Shown: positions 18,102-26,454, numbered from the stretch's first letter. The stretch: DNA of 64,000 bases from Pseudomonas sp. N040 (GCF_015637705.1 NZ_JADOBE010000002.1:1-64000), one strand, 5' to 3'. Program-made: numbers and translations. The notes: generated from the sequence alone by a model not told the origin.

Positions 18102-19151
18102 ATGAATTTTCTCGACGGCGCGCTCTTCCCCGAAAACCAGGACAAGCTGGTCATCACCGCCGCCCCCTACGGCCCTGAATGGTTCCCCTCCGACTACCCG
18201 GAAGACATCGCGGTGACCATGGAGGAGCAGATCCAGAAGGCCGTCGACTGCTACGCAGCCGGCGCCTCGGTACTTCACCTGCATGTGCGCGAGCTGGACG
18301 GCAAGGGCTCCAAGCGCCTGGAGAAGTTCAACGAGCTGATCGCCGGCGTGCGCCAGGCGGTGCCGGACATGATCATCCAGGTCGGCGGCTCCATCTCCTT
18401 CGCGCCTCCGGAAGACGGCGCGGCGGCGAAGTGGCTGCATGACGATACCCGGCACATGCTCGCCGAACTCGATCCCAAGCCCGACCAGGTCACGGTGACG
18501 GTGAACACCACGCAGATGAACGTCATCGAGCAGATGGATGTGCGCGACTACGCCGGCACCTCCATGGGCGGCGACACCTACGAAGCCTACCGCGAGATGA
18601 TCGTACCCTCCGGCCCCGGCTTCATCGAGGAGCACGTCAAGCGCCTCAGCGCTGCCGGTATCCAGAGTGCCTTCCAGTTCTACAACATCAACAGCTACGA
18701 GTCGGTGGAGCGCCTGATCCGTCGCGGCGTCTACAAGGGGCCGCTGGTGTGCAACTGGGTGGCAATTGGCGGTGGCATGGACCAGCCGCATATCTACAGC
18801 ATGGCCAACTTCCTGCGCGCCATCCCCGACGGCACCATGCTGACGGTGGAAAGCACCATGCTCAACACCCTGCCGATCAACCTGATGGGCATGGCGATGG
18901 GCCTGCATGTGCGCTGCGGCATCGAGGACAACATCTGGACCCAGGATCGTTCGCGCAAGATGACCTCCGTCGAGCAGATCGAGCAGTTGGTGCGCATCGC
19001 CAAAGAAATCGGCCGTCCGGTTGCCAACGGCAAGGAAGCCCGGGAAATCCTCAAGATCGGTGTGTTCTACAACACGGTCGAAGAAACCCTGGCCGCCAAC
19101 GGCTTCGCCCCGAACCCGAAGGGCGGCCAGCAGGGCTTCCTGCGCAAATGA
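18102..19151 (+). CDS. BKACE-family beta-keto acid cleavage enzyme (copy 2)
   Basis: A 349-residue paralogue of the protein at 14868. The zinc ligands H59 and H61 (VLHLHVRE), the GGSISF segment and the IEDNIW segment are conserved. It differs most around residues 148-165 and 185-205, which in this family include substrate-contacting positions. This suggests the two copies accept different beta-keto acids made by their partner dioxygenases. TTTGAGGTAACAGAC before the ATG gives the ribosome site. Confidence 0.93.
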   Translation: MNFLDGALFPENQDKLVITAAPYGPEWFPSDYPEDIAVTMEEQIQKAVDCYAAGASVLHLHVRELDGKGSKRLEKFNELIAGVRQAVPDMIIQVGGSISFAPPEDGAAAKWLHDDTRHMLAELDPKPDQVTVTVNTTQMNVIEQMDVRDYAGTSMGGDTYEAYREMIVPSGPGFIEEHVKRLSAAGIQSAFQFYNINSYESVERLIRRGVYKGPLVCNWVAIGGGMDQPHIYSMANFLRAIPDGTMLTVESTMLNTLPINLMGMAMGLHVRCGIEDNIWTQDRSRKMTSVEQIEQLVRIAKEIGRPVANGKEAREILKIGVFYNTVEETLAANGFAPNPKGGQQGFLRK

Positions 19152-19163
19152 TTCACCCGCAGG

Positions 19164-19238
19164 CGTAGGGTGGGCGTAGGGTGGGCTTCAGCCCACCGAT
19201 ATCAGCCAGCGCCGTTGGTGGGCTGAAGCCCACCCTGC
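19164..19238. repeat. Intergenic inverted repeat, GTAGGGTGGGC type
   Basis: A doubled GTAGGGTGGGC start (19164-19187) leads into GGGCTTCAGCCC. The complementary GGGCTGAAGCCCACCC closes it at 19238. It is of the same class as the element at 34643 and lies between BKACE copy 2 and the MFS gene. Confidence 0.8.
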
Positions 19239-19279
19239 ATGACTGACCCGATACAGCGTGAAGACAACCAGGAGGCAGC

Positions 19280-20611
19280 ATGGCCTATCACCACAGCACG
19301 GCGAATGACGAAGTCGATACGTCCATCGGCATTCCCCGCAGTTACGCCTGGATCGTCTTTGCGCTGACCTTTGGTCTGCTGATTTCCGACTACATGTCGC
19401 GGCAAGTGCTCAATGCCGTGTTTCCCATGCTCAAGGGCGAATGGGCGCTGACCGACAGCCAGCTGGGCCTGCTCAGCGGCATCGTCGCGCTGATGGTCGG
19501 CCTGCTGACCTTCCCACTGTCGCTGCTCGCCGACCGTTTCGGCCGGGTCCGCAGCCTGGCGCTGATGGCCTTCCTCTGGAGCCTGGCCACACTCGGTTGT
19601 GCGCTGGCGGAGAACTATCAGCAGATGTTCGTCGCACGCTTCCTGGTCGGTGTCGGTGAGGCTGCCTACGGCAGTGTCGGCATCGCCGTGGTGGTGTCGG
19701 TGTTTCCGCGCAACATGCGCGCCACCCTCTCCGGGGCCTTCATCTCCGGCGGCATGTTCGGCTCGGTGCTGGGCATGGCCACCGGCGGCCTGCTGGCCGA
19801 ATGGCTGGGCTGGCGCTGGGCGTTTGCCGGCATGGCGATCTTCGGCCTAGTGCTGTCGGCGCTGTATCCGGTGGTGGTCAGGGAATCACGGATTGCGCAA
19901 AAGCACGTGGTCAACGCCGCCAGTATCGCCGCCGACAAGCTCAGCCGGCCGTTGCGCACCCTCTATTCCAGCCGTTCGGTGCTGTCCGCCTACGTCGGCA
20001 GCGGTCTGCAGCTATTCGTTGGTGGCACGGTGATCGTCTGGATGCCCAGCTACCTGAACCGCTTCTACCACATGCCAACCGACAAGGCCGGCGCGGTGGC
20101 CGCGATCATCGTGCTGTGTAGCGGCGCCGGCATGGTGCTGTGCGGCATGCTCAGCGACCGTATGTGCCGCAACCGGCCCGACCGCAAGATCAGCCTGGCC
20201 ATCGCCTACTGCCTGGGCAGCTGCCTGCTGCTGTCGCTGGCCTTTGCCCTGCCGTTCGGCATGCCGCAGCTGGTACTGATCTGCCTGGGCATGCTGATCG
20301 CGGCCGGCACCTCCGGCCCGGCCGGCGCCATGGTGGCCAACCTGACCCACTACAAGGTGCACGGCACCGCCTTCGCCACCCTGACCCTGGCCAACAACCT
20401 GCTGGGGCTGGCCCCGGGGCCGTACATCACCGGCCGGGTGTCGGACATCATCGGCCTGGATGCAGCCTTCCAGCTGGTGCCGCTGATCAGCATTGCCTCG
20501 GCGGCGGTGTTCTTCTACGCCAAGCGGCACTACCACAACGACATGGCCCGCCTGAATGGCGCTGGCGTTACCGAAAAAGCCACGGAAGCCCTGGTGGAGG
20601 TGCAATCGTGA
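19280..20611 (+). CDS. MFS transporter, probable uptake carrier of the pathway (copy 1)
   Basis: A 443-residue major facilitator with about 12 hydrophobic helices. The loop 2-3 signature appears as ADRFGRVRSLALMA (about residues 82-95). The segment before helix 1 and helix 1 itself (SYAWIVFALTFGLLISDY) match the MFS at 41852, which sits beside another dioxygenase. That pairing suggests related organic-acid substrates. GGAGG lies 8 nt before the ATG. The next gene starts within its stop codon. Confidence 0.92.
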   Translation: MAYHHSTANDEVDTSIGIPRSYAWIVFALTFGLLISDYMSRQVLNAVFPMLKGEWALTDSQLGLLSGIVALMVGLLTFPLSLLADRFGRVRSLALMAFLWSLATLGCALAENYQQMFVARFLVGVGEAAYGSVGIAVVVSVFPRNMRATLSGAFISGGMFGSVLGMATGGLLAEWLGWRWAFAGMAIFGLVLSALYPVVVRESRIAQKHVVNAASIAADKLSRPLRTLYSSRSVLSAYVGSGLQLFVGGTVIVWMPSYLNRFYHMPTDKAGAVAAIIVLCSGAGMVLCGMLSDRMCRNRPDRKISLAIAYCLGSCLLLSLAFALPFGMPQLVLICLGMLIAAGTSGPAGAMVANLTHYKVHGTAFATLTLANNLLGLAPGPYITGRVSDIIGLDAAFQLVPLISIASAAVFFYAKRHYHNDMARLNGAGVTEKATEALVEVQS

Positions 20612-21270
20612 ACCGTCCGCTGCACATCAGCGTGTACTTCGACTTCATCTGCCCGTGGTGCCTGATCGGCAAGCGCAATCTGAGTCAGGCCCTGCAACTG
20701 CTGGCCCGTCAGCAGCCGCAGACGCCCGTTGAGCTGGACTGGATCGGCGTGCAGTTGCTGCCCGACCTGCCCGCCAGCGGCGTGCCCTTTGCCGAGTTCT
20801 ACCTGAACCGCCTGGGCAGCACGCAAGCGGTGCGCCAGCGCCAGGCCCAGGTGCAGGCTGCCGCCGCCCGCGCCGGACTGGACATCGACCTGCAACGCAT
20901 CCCGCGCATGCCCAACAGCGCCGATGCCCATCGCCTGCTGGTCCACGCCAGCGCGCTGGGCAGCGCCGCGCAGCTGGATGCATTGCTGGAACGCTTGTTC
21001 GCTGCCTACTTCATGCGTGGCGAAGACCTCGGCGACAGCGCCACCCTGCTGCAGATTGCCGCCGAGTGCGGCTACCCGGCCGCACAACTGGCCAATTCCC
21101 TGCGCGGCGACGGCTCCCCGTTCTACGGCCCGGGGGCCCACAGCAGCGGCGGCGTGCCGACCTTCGTGATCAACCAGCGCCTGGCGCTGTCCGGGGCGCA
21201 GCCGCCGGAAGTGCTGCTCGGCGCCCTGCTGCGCGCCATCGAACAGGCACCGCAGGGGAGCCCGGCATGA
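20608..21270 (+). CDS. DsbA-family oxidoreductase (FrnE / HCCA-isomerase-like)
   Basis: A 220-residue thioredoxin-fold protein with the active-site motif CPWC at residues 15-18 and a cis-proline region GGVPTFVI near 186-193. It has no signal peptide, so it should be cytoplasmic, like FrnE or hydroxychromene-carboxylate isomerase. GTG overlaps the MFS stop by 4 nt, and the end overlaps the Rieske gene. Its job in the pathway is unclear: thiol-dependent isomerisation or redox repair are both possible. Confidence 0.9.
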   Translation: MNRPLHISVYFDFICPWCLIGKRNLSQALQLLARQQPQTPVELDWIGVQLLPDLPASGVPFAEFYLNRLGSTQAVRQRQAQVQAAAARAGLDIDLQRIPRMPNSADAHRLLVHASALGSAAQLDALLERLFAAYFMRGEDLGDSATLLQIAAECGYPAAQLANSLRGDGSPFYGPGAHSSGGVPTFVINQRLALSGAQPPEVLLGALLRAIEQAPQGSPA

Positions 21271-21602
21271 CCCGCCGTATCGAGATCCCGGCCGGCCAGC
21301 TGCCGGCCAGCGGGGCGCGCGCCGCCCTGCAGATCGAGGACAAGCACCTGGCGCTGTTCAACGTCGACGGCAGCCTGTTTGCCATCGATGACAGCTGCCC
21401 GCACCAGGGCGCTTCACTGCTCGGCGGTGACCTGCAGGGCCGCATCATCCAGTGTCGCGCCCACGGCCTGCGCTTCGACCTGGCCAGCGGTTGCATGCCC
21501 AACGTGACCAACTTCGGTGTTGCCGCCTATCCGCTGGACATCACCGAAGGCAGGACCTTCATCCTGCTTCCCGACCGCCCCAGCCGGGAGTCCGCCCAAT
21601 GA
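21267..21602 (+). CDS. Short Rieske [2Fe-2S] ferredoxin-like protein
   Basis: A 111-residue stand-alone Rieske protein with C-x-H (CPHQG) near residues 49-51 and C-x2-H (CRAHG) near 67-70. It resembles the electron-carrier components of ring-hydroxylating systems or the nitrite reductase small subunit. No oxygenase alpha subunit or ferredoxin reductase lies nearby, so the partner is unknown. It overlaps the preceding gene by 4 nt. Its last codons sit inside a 28-bp direct repeat shared with the start of the next gene. Confidence 0.9.
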   Translation: MTRRIEIPAGQLPASGARAALQIEDKHLALFNVDGSLFAIDDSCPHQGASLLGGDLQGRIIQCRAHGLRFDLASGCMPNVTNFGVAAYPLDITEGRTFILLPDRPSRESAQ

Positions 21603-21822
21603 GCGCCACTGCTTGCAGCGCGTCGAGCGCTCCGCTGGCGGGGCAAAGCCTGCCCAGCTCCTGAGCATGTTCAGAGCGGTGATACTGGCAACCCAACTCA
21701 CAAATGAACACTTGTGTTCAATTTTGATCTTGATAATATATTCAACCAACAGATGCTCTGATGGTTTTCAGCCCGACCCCATCAGTTCATCCCAGGAGTC
21801 TGCCCAATGAGTGCCACTGCCT
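21587..21822 (+). repeat. Direct 28-bp repeats bracketing a promoter-bearing insert
   Basis: GGAGTCCGCCCAATGAGCGC... (21587-21614) and GGAGTCTGCCCAATGAGTGC... (21795-21822) agree at about 25 of 28 bases and are 208 nt apart. Each contains ATGAGYGCCACTGC. The second is the start of the YeiH-type gene. The first overlaps the Rieske stop and opens a 21-codon stub (21599-21664) that begins with the same MSATA. Confidence 0.75.
21705..21740 (+). promoter_or_regulatory. AT-rich promoter with palindromic operator before the YeiH-type gene
   Basis: TGAACAC-TT-GTGTTCA (21705-21720) is a perfect inverted repeat with a TGAAC-N6-GTTCA core, typical of TetR-family operators. AT-rich sequence with GATAATATA (21732-21740) follows as a candidate -10. 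This is one of the two most AT-rich stretches in the window. No TetR gene is present in the window. Confidence 0.6.
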
Positions 21823-22817
21823 TCACCGCACTTAACAGCCGTGGCCGCGAACTGTTGCCCGGCTTCATCGTCAGCCTGATAGTCGCTGCGGCGGCGACCT
21901 TTCTCTCCGAGCACTACGGCGCGCCGGTGATGCTGTTCGCCCTGCTGCTGGGCATGGCGCTGAACTTTCTCTCCGGCGACAGCAAGTGCAAGCCCGGCAT
22001 CGAGTTCACCGCCCGCGAAGTGCTGCGCATTGGCGTGGCCCTGCTGGGCATGCGCATCACCCTCGGGCAGATCGCCGCGCTGGGCTGGGAGCCGGTGGCG
22101 CTGATCATCGTCTCGGTGGCCGCGACCATTCTGCTGTCCATGCTGGTGGCGCGCCTGATGGGCTTCCAGAGCCTGTTCGGCCTGCTCAGCGGCGGCGCCA
22201 CGGCAATCTGCGGAGCCTCCGCGGCGATGGCCATCTCCGCCGCCCTGCCCGGCCATCCCGGCAAGGAAAAGGCCACCCTGTTCACCGTGATCGGCGTGTC
22301 CGCGCTGTCGACCCTGGCGATGATCAGCTACCCGATGATCGCCAACTTCTTCGGCCTCTCGGCCAGCGAGGCCGGGATCTTCCTCGGCGCCACCATCCAT
22401 GACGTGGCCCAGGTGGTTGGTGCCGGCTACAGCATGTCGCCGGAGACCGGCGATACCGCCACGGTGGTCAAGCTGCTGCGCGTGGCCATGCTCCTGCCGG
22501 TGATCCTCTGCGCCGCCATGATCACCCGCATGCGCGGTGCCGCGGCCGGCGACAAACGCCCGCCACTGCTGCCCTGGTTCGCCGTTGGCTTCATCGTGCT
22601 GGCCAGCATCAACAGCACCGGGCTGGTGCCGGCGCTGGTGCAGACGACGGGCAACGAACTGTCACGCTGGTTCCTGGTGATCGCCATCAGCGCGCTGGGC
22701 ATGAAGACCCAGCTCAAGGAACTGGCCGCCGTGGGAATCAAGCCGATCCTGCTGATGTTCGGCGAAACCCTGTTCCTCATGCTGCTGGTGCTGGCCGCCC
22801 TGCGCTGGTGGCTGTGA
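21807..22817 (+). CDS. YeiH/UPF0324-family putative anion exporter
   Basis: A 336-residue inner-membrane protein of the YeiH (UPF0324, putative sulfate exporter) family with about ten helices. The family-typical GGATAICGASAAMA and GATIHDVAQVVGAG segments are near residues 130-145 and 193-206. CAGGAGTCTGCCC supplies the ribosome site. Family function is poorly established; sulfur anion export has been proposed. If the nearby dioxygenases release sulfite or a related anion, export would fit, but this is inference. Confidence 0.88.
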   Translation: MSATAFTALNSRGRELLPGFIVSLIVAAAATFLSEHYGAPVMLFALLLGMALNFLSGDSKCKPGIEFTAREVLRIGVALLGMRITLGQIAALGWEPVALIIVSVAATILLSMLVARLMGFQSLFGLLSGGATAICGASAAMAISAALPGHPGKEKATLFTVIGVSALSTLAMISYPMIANFFGLSASEAGIFLGATIHDVAQVVGAGYSMSPETGDTATVVKLLRVAMLLPVILCAAMITRMRGAAAGDKRPPLLPWFAVGFIVLASINSTGLVPALVQTTGNELSRWFLVIAISALGMKTQLKELAAVGIKPILLMFGETLFLMLLVLAALRWWL

Positions 22818-22954
22818 TGCTGGCGCTGGCCACCCCAATGCGATAAACAGACAAGCCAGGCCAATCCAGGCCTGGCAACAGCCTGCCAGCCAGTGCGCGC
22901 CAATATTCGTCAGCGGAGGCCGGGAGCTACCGCGATACCAGGAGAAACACCGAC

Positions 22955-23815
22955 ATGGCCAGTTCGAGCACCACCACCAGGGCATTGTCGCGGGAACCCA
23001 AACCGCCGGCGGTGAAAGGCTTTCTGTTTGAAATGATCAAGGTCGGCAACCAGCGCCTGCGCGTCGGTATCCGCCACAGCCGCAAGGGCGGCATCCCGCT
23101 GTTGCTGTTCAACGGCATCGGCGGCAATGCCGAGCTGCTGCAACCGTTTGTCGATGCCCTGCCCGAGCGCACCGTGATCACCTTCGACATTCCCGGGGTC
23201 GGCCACTCGCCGATGCCTGCGCGCCCCTACCGCCTGTCCGGCATCGCCCGCCTGGCGCACCTGCTGCTGCAGCAACTGGGCCACCTGCAGGTCGATGTGC
23301 TGGGCATTTCCTGGGGCGGCACGCTGGCCCAGCAGTTCGCCCGCAACTACCCGCGCCAGTGCCGCAAGCTGATCCTGGCCGCCACCACGCCGGGGGTGAT
23401 CATGTTTCCCGGCAAGCTGAGCACCATCCTGAAAATGTCCACGCCGCGCCGCTACTTCGACGCCGAGTACGCGCGGCGTATCGTCGGCGACATCTACGGC
23501 GGGGCCTTCCGCCGCAACCCCAACCTCGGCCGCGAGCATTTCCAGCATGTACGCTGGCAGTCCCGGCTGGGCTACTACCTGCAGCTGTTCGCCCTCTCCG
23601 GCTGGAGCAGCCTGCCCTGGCTGCACAAGCTCCAGCAACCGACGCTGATCATGGTCGGCGAGGATGACCCGATCACCCCGCCGGCCAACGGCCGGCTGAT
23701 GCACGTGCTGATGCCCAACGCCCAGCTCTGGCACAGCCATTGCGGCCACCTGTTCCTGGTCACCGAAGCCGAAGCCTCTGCGGCGGCGGTGCATACATTT
23801 TTGCAGCAACCCTGA
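22955..23815 (+). CDS. Intracellular PHA depolymerase-like alpha/beta hydrolase
   Basis: A 286-residue alpha/beta hydrolase resembling medium-chain-length PHA depolymerase PhaZ of pseudomonads. Shared features are LLLFNGIGGNAELL near the oxyanion hole, the nucleophile elbow GISWGG (about residues 114-119), DDPITPP carrying the acid and CGHLFLV carrying the histidine. It differs from typical PhaZ by an N-terminal extension of about 20 residues. It starts a compact trio with a MaoC hydratase and a PHA synthase. Confidence 0.85.
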   Translation: MASSSTTTRALSREPKPPAVKGFLFEMIKVGNQRLRVGIRHSRKGGIPLLLFNGIGGNAELLQPFVDALPERTVITFDIPGVGHSPMPARPYRLSGIARLAHLLLQQLGHLQVDVLGISWGGTLAQQFARNYPRQCRKLILAATTPGVIMFPGKLSTILKMSTPRRYFDAEYARRIVGDIYGGAFRRNPNLGREHFQHVRWQSRLGYYLQLFALSGWSSLPWLHKLQQPTLIMVGEDDPITPPANGRLMHVLMPNAQLWHSHCGHLFLVTEAEASAAAVHTFLQQP

Positions 23816-23822
23816 GAAAACC

Positions 23823-24305
23823 ATGACCAACAGCAGCCCCACCATCAGCCCGGCAGAGAAACTGGCCGCCCTCGCCCTGCGCATCGGCGAAGAGCTCGGC
23901 AAATCGGACTGGATCAGCATCGACCAGGGCCGTATCGATGACTTCGCCAAAGCCACCGACGACCACCAGTGGATCCATGTCGACCCCGCCCGCGCGGCCA
24001 GCGAAGGCCCCTTCGGCGGCACCATCGGCCATGGCTTCCTCAGCCTGGCGCTGATCGCACCTACCCTGTTCGAAGTACTGATCGACCCGTTGCAGGTGCG
24101 CCAGGCCATCAACTACGGCCTCGAGCAGGTGCGTTTCATCGCCCCGGTAAAGGCCGGCAAGCGGGTGCGCAACTGCATCACCCTGCTCGCGGTGCAAGAC
24201 CGCGGTCGCGGGCGCTGGATGGTGACCACCCAGAACAGTTTCGAAATCGAAGGTGAGGGCAAGCCGGCACTGACCGCGCAGAACCTCGTGTTGCTCAGCG
24301 TCTGA
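23823..24305 (+). CDS. MaoC-like (R)-specific enoyl-CoA hydratase
   Basis: A 160-residue single hot-dog-fold hydratase. The catalytic D47-x4-H52 (DHQWIH) and GGTIGHGF motifs are intact. In PHA loci such PhaJ-type enzymes supply (R)-3-hydroxyacyl-CoA from enoyl-CoA to the synthase, which fits its place 7 nt after the depolymerase-like gene and 13 nt before the synthase. The MaoC family is broad, so a dehydratase step in the neighbouring catabolic pathway is also possible. Confidence 0.88.
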   Translation: MTNSSPTISPAEKLAALALRIGEELGKSDWISIDQGRIDDFAKATDDHQWIHVDPARAASEGPFGGTIGHGFLSLALIAPTLFEVLIDPLQVRQAINYGLEQVRFIAPVKAGKRVRNCITLLAVQDRGRGRWMVTTQNSFEIEGEGKPALTAQNLVLLSV

Positions 24306-24318
24306 AGAGGAAATTTGC

Positions 24319-26223
24319 ATGCAACAGACAGCCACCCCCGTCCCGACCGACTCCGCGCCGCCGCCCGGCGCCCGCCCGGCCAAGGCCAAGCCCGCCAGCC
24401 GCGCCAAGCGCCCGCCGGCTAGCACAGCCAGGCCTGCCGCCCAGCCGGCGGCCAGCAAGGCCGTCAGCAGCACCCGCCAGAAGCGCCGACCGGCGACGGC
24501 GGCCGCGCCGCGTGAAGGCAAGGCCATGGCGCGCACCGCGCAGGCTGTCGATCTGGTGGCCGATGTGGCCAATCACACCCTGGCCGCCAACCCGCTGATC
24601 GGCCTGCGCGCCGCCGACGTGGCCAGCGCCGCTGGCAGTTTGCTGCAGGCCGTGCGCAAGGCGCCGAAGAAGGCTGGCGGGCACTTGCTCAGCTACGGCA
24701 AGTCCCTGGCCCGGATCGTCAAGGGCGACTCCGAGATCGCCCCCCACCCGCGCGACAAGCGCTTTGCCGACCCGGCCTGGCAGGGCAATTTCCTCCTGCA
24801 CCGGATCATGCAGGGCTATCTGGCCAGCAACGACGAGCTGAAGCGCTTTATCGACGAATCCGGCCTCGACAGCATGGCCAAGGGCCGCGCGCAATTCATC
24901 GCCGCGCTGGTGATGGACGCCCTGTCGCCGAACAACAACCCGCTGTTCAACCCGCTGGCACTGCGCAAGATCATCGACACCGGTGGCCAGAACCTGGTCA
25001 CCGGCGTCCAGCAGTTCGTGCAGGATGTGCGCGCCAACAAGGGACTGCCCAGCCAGGTGGACAGTTCGGGCTTCAAGCTCGGCGAGAACATCGCCACCGC
25101 CAAGGGCGAGGTGGTGTTCCGCAACGAGATGTTCGAACTGCTGCAGTACGCCCCCACCACCGCCAAGGTCTATGGCCGGCCGCTGGTGATGTCGCCACCG
25201 CAGATCAACAAGTACTACGCCGTCGACCTGTCGCCGGAGAAGAGCCTGATCAAGTGGATCCAGGACAGCGGCGTGCAGCTGTTCGTCATCAGCTGGCGCA
25301 ACCCCACCGCCGAGCACCGCCACTGGGGCTTGTCCGAATACGTGCTGTGCCTCGACCAGGCGGTCGAGGTGGCGCGCGAGATCACCGGCAGTGCGGACGT
25401 GAACATGTGGGGTTCCTGTTCCGGCGGCATGACCCTGGCCGCCTACCTGGGCTGGCTGGCCGCGCGCAACGACATCCGGAAAGTCGCCAACACCAGCTGG
25501 GCGGTCTGCGTGCTCAACACCAGTGCCTCGCTGGATGGCACCACCCTCGGCCTGTTCACCACCACCCAGACGCTGCATGCGGCCCGCGCGCAATCGCGGC
25601 GCAACGGCGTGCTCACCGGCGAGGAAATGGCGCGCATGTTCGCCTGGATGCGCCCCAACGACCTGATCTGGAACTACTGGGTCAACAACTACCTGCTCGG
25701 CAACAAGCCGCCGGCCTTCGACATCCTCGCCTGGAATGCCGACACCACCAACCTGCCGGCGCAACTGCACGCGGACTACCTCGACCTGGTGGAACTCAAC
25801 CCCTTCATCAACCCCGACAGCATGCAGGTCGCCGGCGAGTGGATCGACATGCGCAAGGTCAAGGTCGGGGCCTACGTGATCGCCGGCACCACCGACCACA
25901 TCACCCCGTGGAAGGGCTGCTACGGCACCGCGCGGCTGCTCGGCGAGGACAGCACCTTCGTGCTGGCCAATGCCGGCCACCTGCAGTGCTTCATCAATCC
26001 GCCGGGCGGCAAGAAATCCTTCTACTACGCCGGCACGGCCAAGCAGGGCGACCCGCGCAAATGGCTGGAGAGCGCCGGTGAGCAGCGCGAAGGCAGCTGG
26101 TGGCCGCACTGGCGCAGCTGGATCCAGCAGCGCTCAGGCGCCGAAAAGGACGCCCCGAAGAAAGCCGGCTCGCGCCGCCACCCCGCGCTGTGCGCCGCCC
26201 CCGGCACCTACGTGCTGGAATAA
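24319..26223 (+). CDS. phaC: PHA synthase with Ala/Pro/Lys-rich N-terminal extension
   Basis: Poly(3-hydroxyalkanoate) polymerase of 634 residues. The lipase-like box GSCSGG puts the nucleophile at C367; D526 (TTDHITPW) and H554 (NAGHLQ) complete the triad. The segment RPNDLIWNYWVNNYLLG is shared with class II synthases of pseudomonads, which are about 560 residues. The extra roughly 75 N-terminal residues are rich in A, P, K and R and resemble the low-complexity tail of phasins such as PhaF. Gene order phaZ-phaJ-phaC differs from the usual phaC1-phaZ-phaC2 set. Confidence 0.92.
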   Translation: MQQTATPVPTDSAPPPGARPAKAKPASRAKRPPASTARPAAQPAASKAVSSTRQKRRPATAAAPREGKAMARTAQAVDLVADVANHTLAANPLIGLRAADVASAAGSLLQAVRKAPKKAGGHLLSYGKSLARIVKGDSEIAPHPRDKRFADPAWQGNFLLHRIMQGYLASNDELKRFIDESGLDSMAKGRAQFIAALVMDALSPNNNPLFNPLALRKIIDTGGQNLVTGVQQFVQDVRANKGLPSQVDSSGFKLGENIATAKGEVVFRNEMFELLQYAPTTAKVYGRPLVMSPPQINKYYAVDLSPEKSLIKWIQDSGVQLFVISWRNPTAEHRHWGLSEYVLCLDQAVEVAREITGSADVNMWGSCSGGMTLAAYLGWLAARNDIRKVANTSWAVCVLNTSASLDGTTLGLFTTTQTLHAARAQSRRNGVLTGEEMARMFAWMRPNDLIWNYWVNNYLLGNKPPAFDILAWNADTTNLPAQLHADYLDLVELNPFINPDSMQVAGEWIDMRKVKVGAYVIAGTTDHITPWKGCYGTARLLGEDSTFVLANAGHLQCFINPPGGKKSFYYAGTAKQGDPRKWLESAGEQREGSWWPHWRSWIQQRSGAEKDAPKKAGSRRHPALCAAPGTYVLE

Positions 26224-26236
26224 GCGAGGGCGGCTC

Positions 26237-26302
26237 TGTAGGAGCGAGCTTGCTCGCGATCTTGCCTAAATACCGCTGATCGCGAGCAAGCCCGCCCCTA
26301 CA
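26237..26302. repeat. Pseudomonad REP pair
   Basis: TGTAGGAGCGAGCTTGCTCG (from 26237) and an inverted partner ending in CCCTACA (26302) form a typical REP doublet with internal GCGAGC..GCTCGC stems. It lies between the PHA synthase and operator copy B and may end the phaC transcript. Confidence 0.9.
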
Positions 26303-26330
26303 CCACCCCACCCTACATCGGCGTCAGTCT

Positions 26331-26393
26331 GTCATGTAATGAAAAGCCGCTGTCACCTGATGAGAAGCACGCGGCACTGCGGTAACCTACAGT
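26331..26393 (+). promoter_or_regulatory. Tandem 21-bp-period operator, copy B, with -10 TACAGT
   Basis: GTCATGTAATGAAAAG (26331) and GTCACCTGATGAGAAGC (26352) are 21 bp apart. TACAGT at 26388-26393 lies 19 nt downstream, the same geometry as copies C and D. It precedes the second quinone oxidoreductase and the CoA-transferase genes. Confidence 0.8.
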
Positions 26394-26454
26394 CGCTACC
26401 TGTTGAAGACGGCGTCCGCCGCACCCAATGATTCACACCCAGTGGAGACAATCA

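Noticed and set aside
21724-21737. TTGAT-CTTG-ATAAT before the YeiH-type gene as an Anr box
   Set aside because: It matches eight of ten positions but lies in a strongly AT-rich promoter stretch, overlaps the likely -10 region and is not placed for activation.
24295-26109. Long open frame on the - strand opposite the PHA synthase (about 600 codons)
   Set aside because: GC-rich codon bias of the synthase keeps the complementary frame open. The translation is low-complexity (V, G, H, Q, R rich) with no family motif, while the + strand protein is clearly PhaC.
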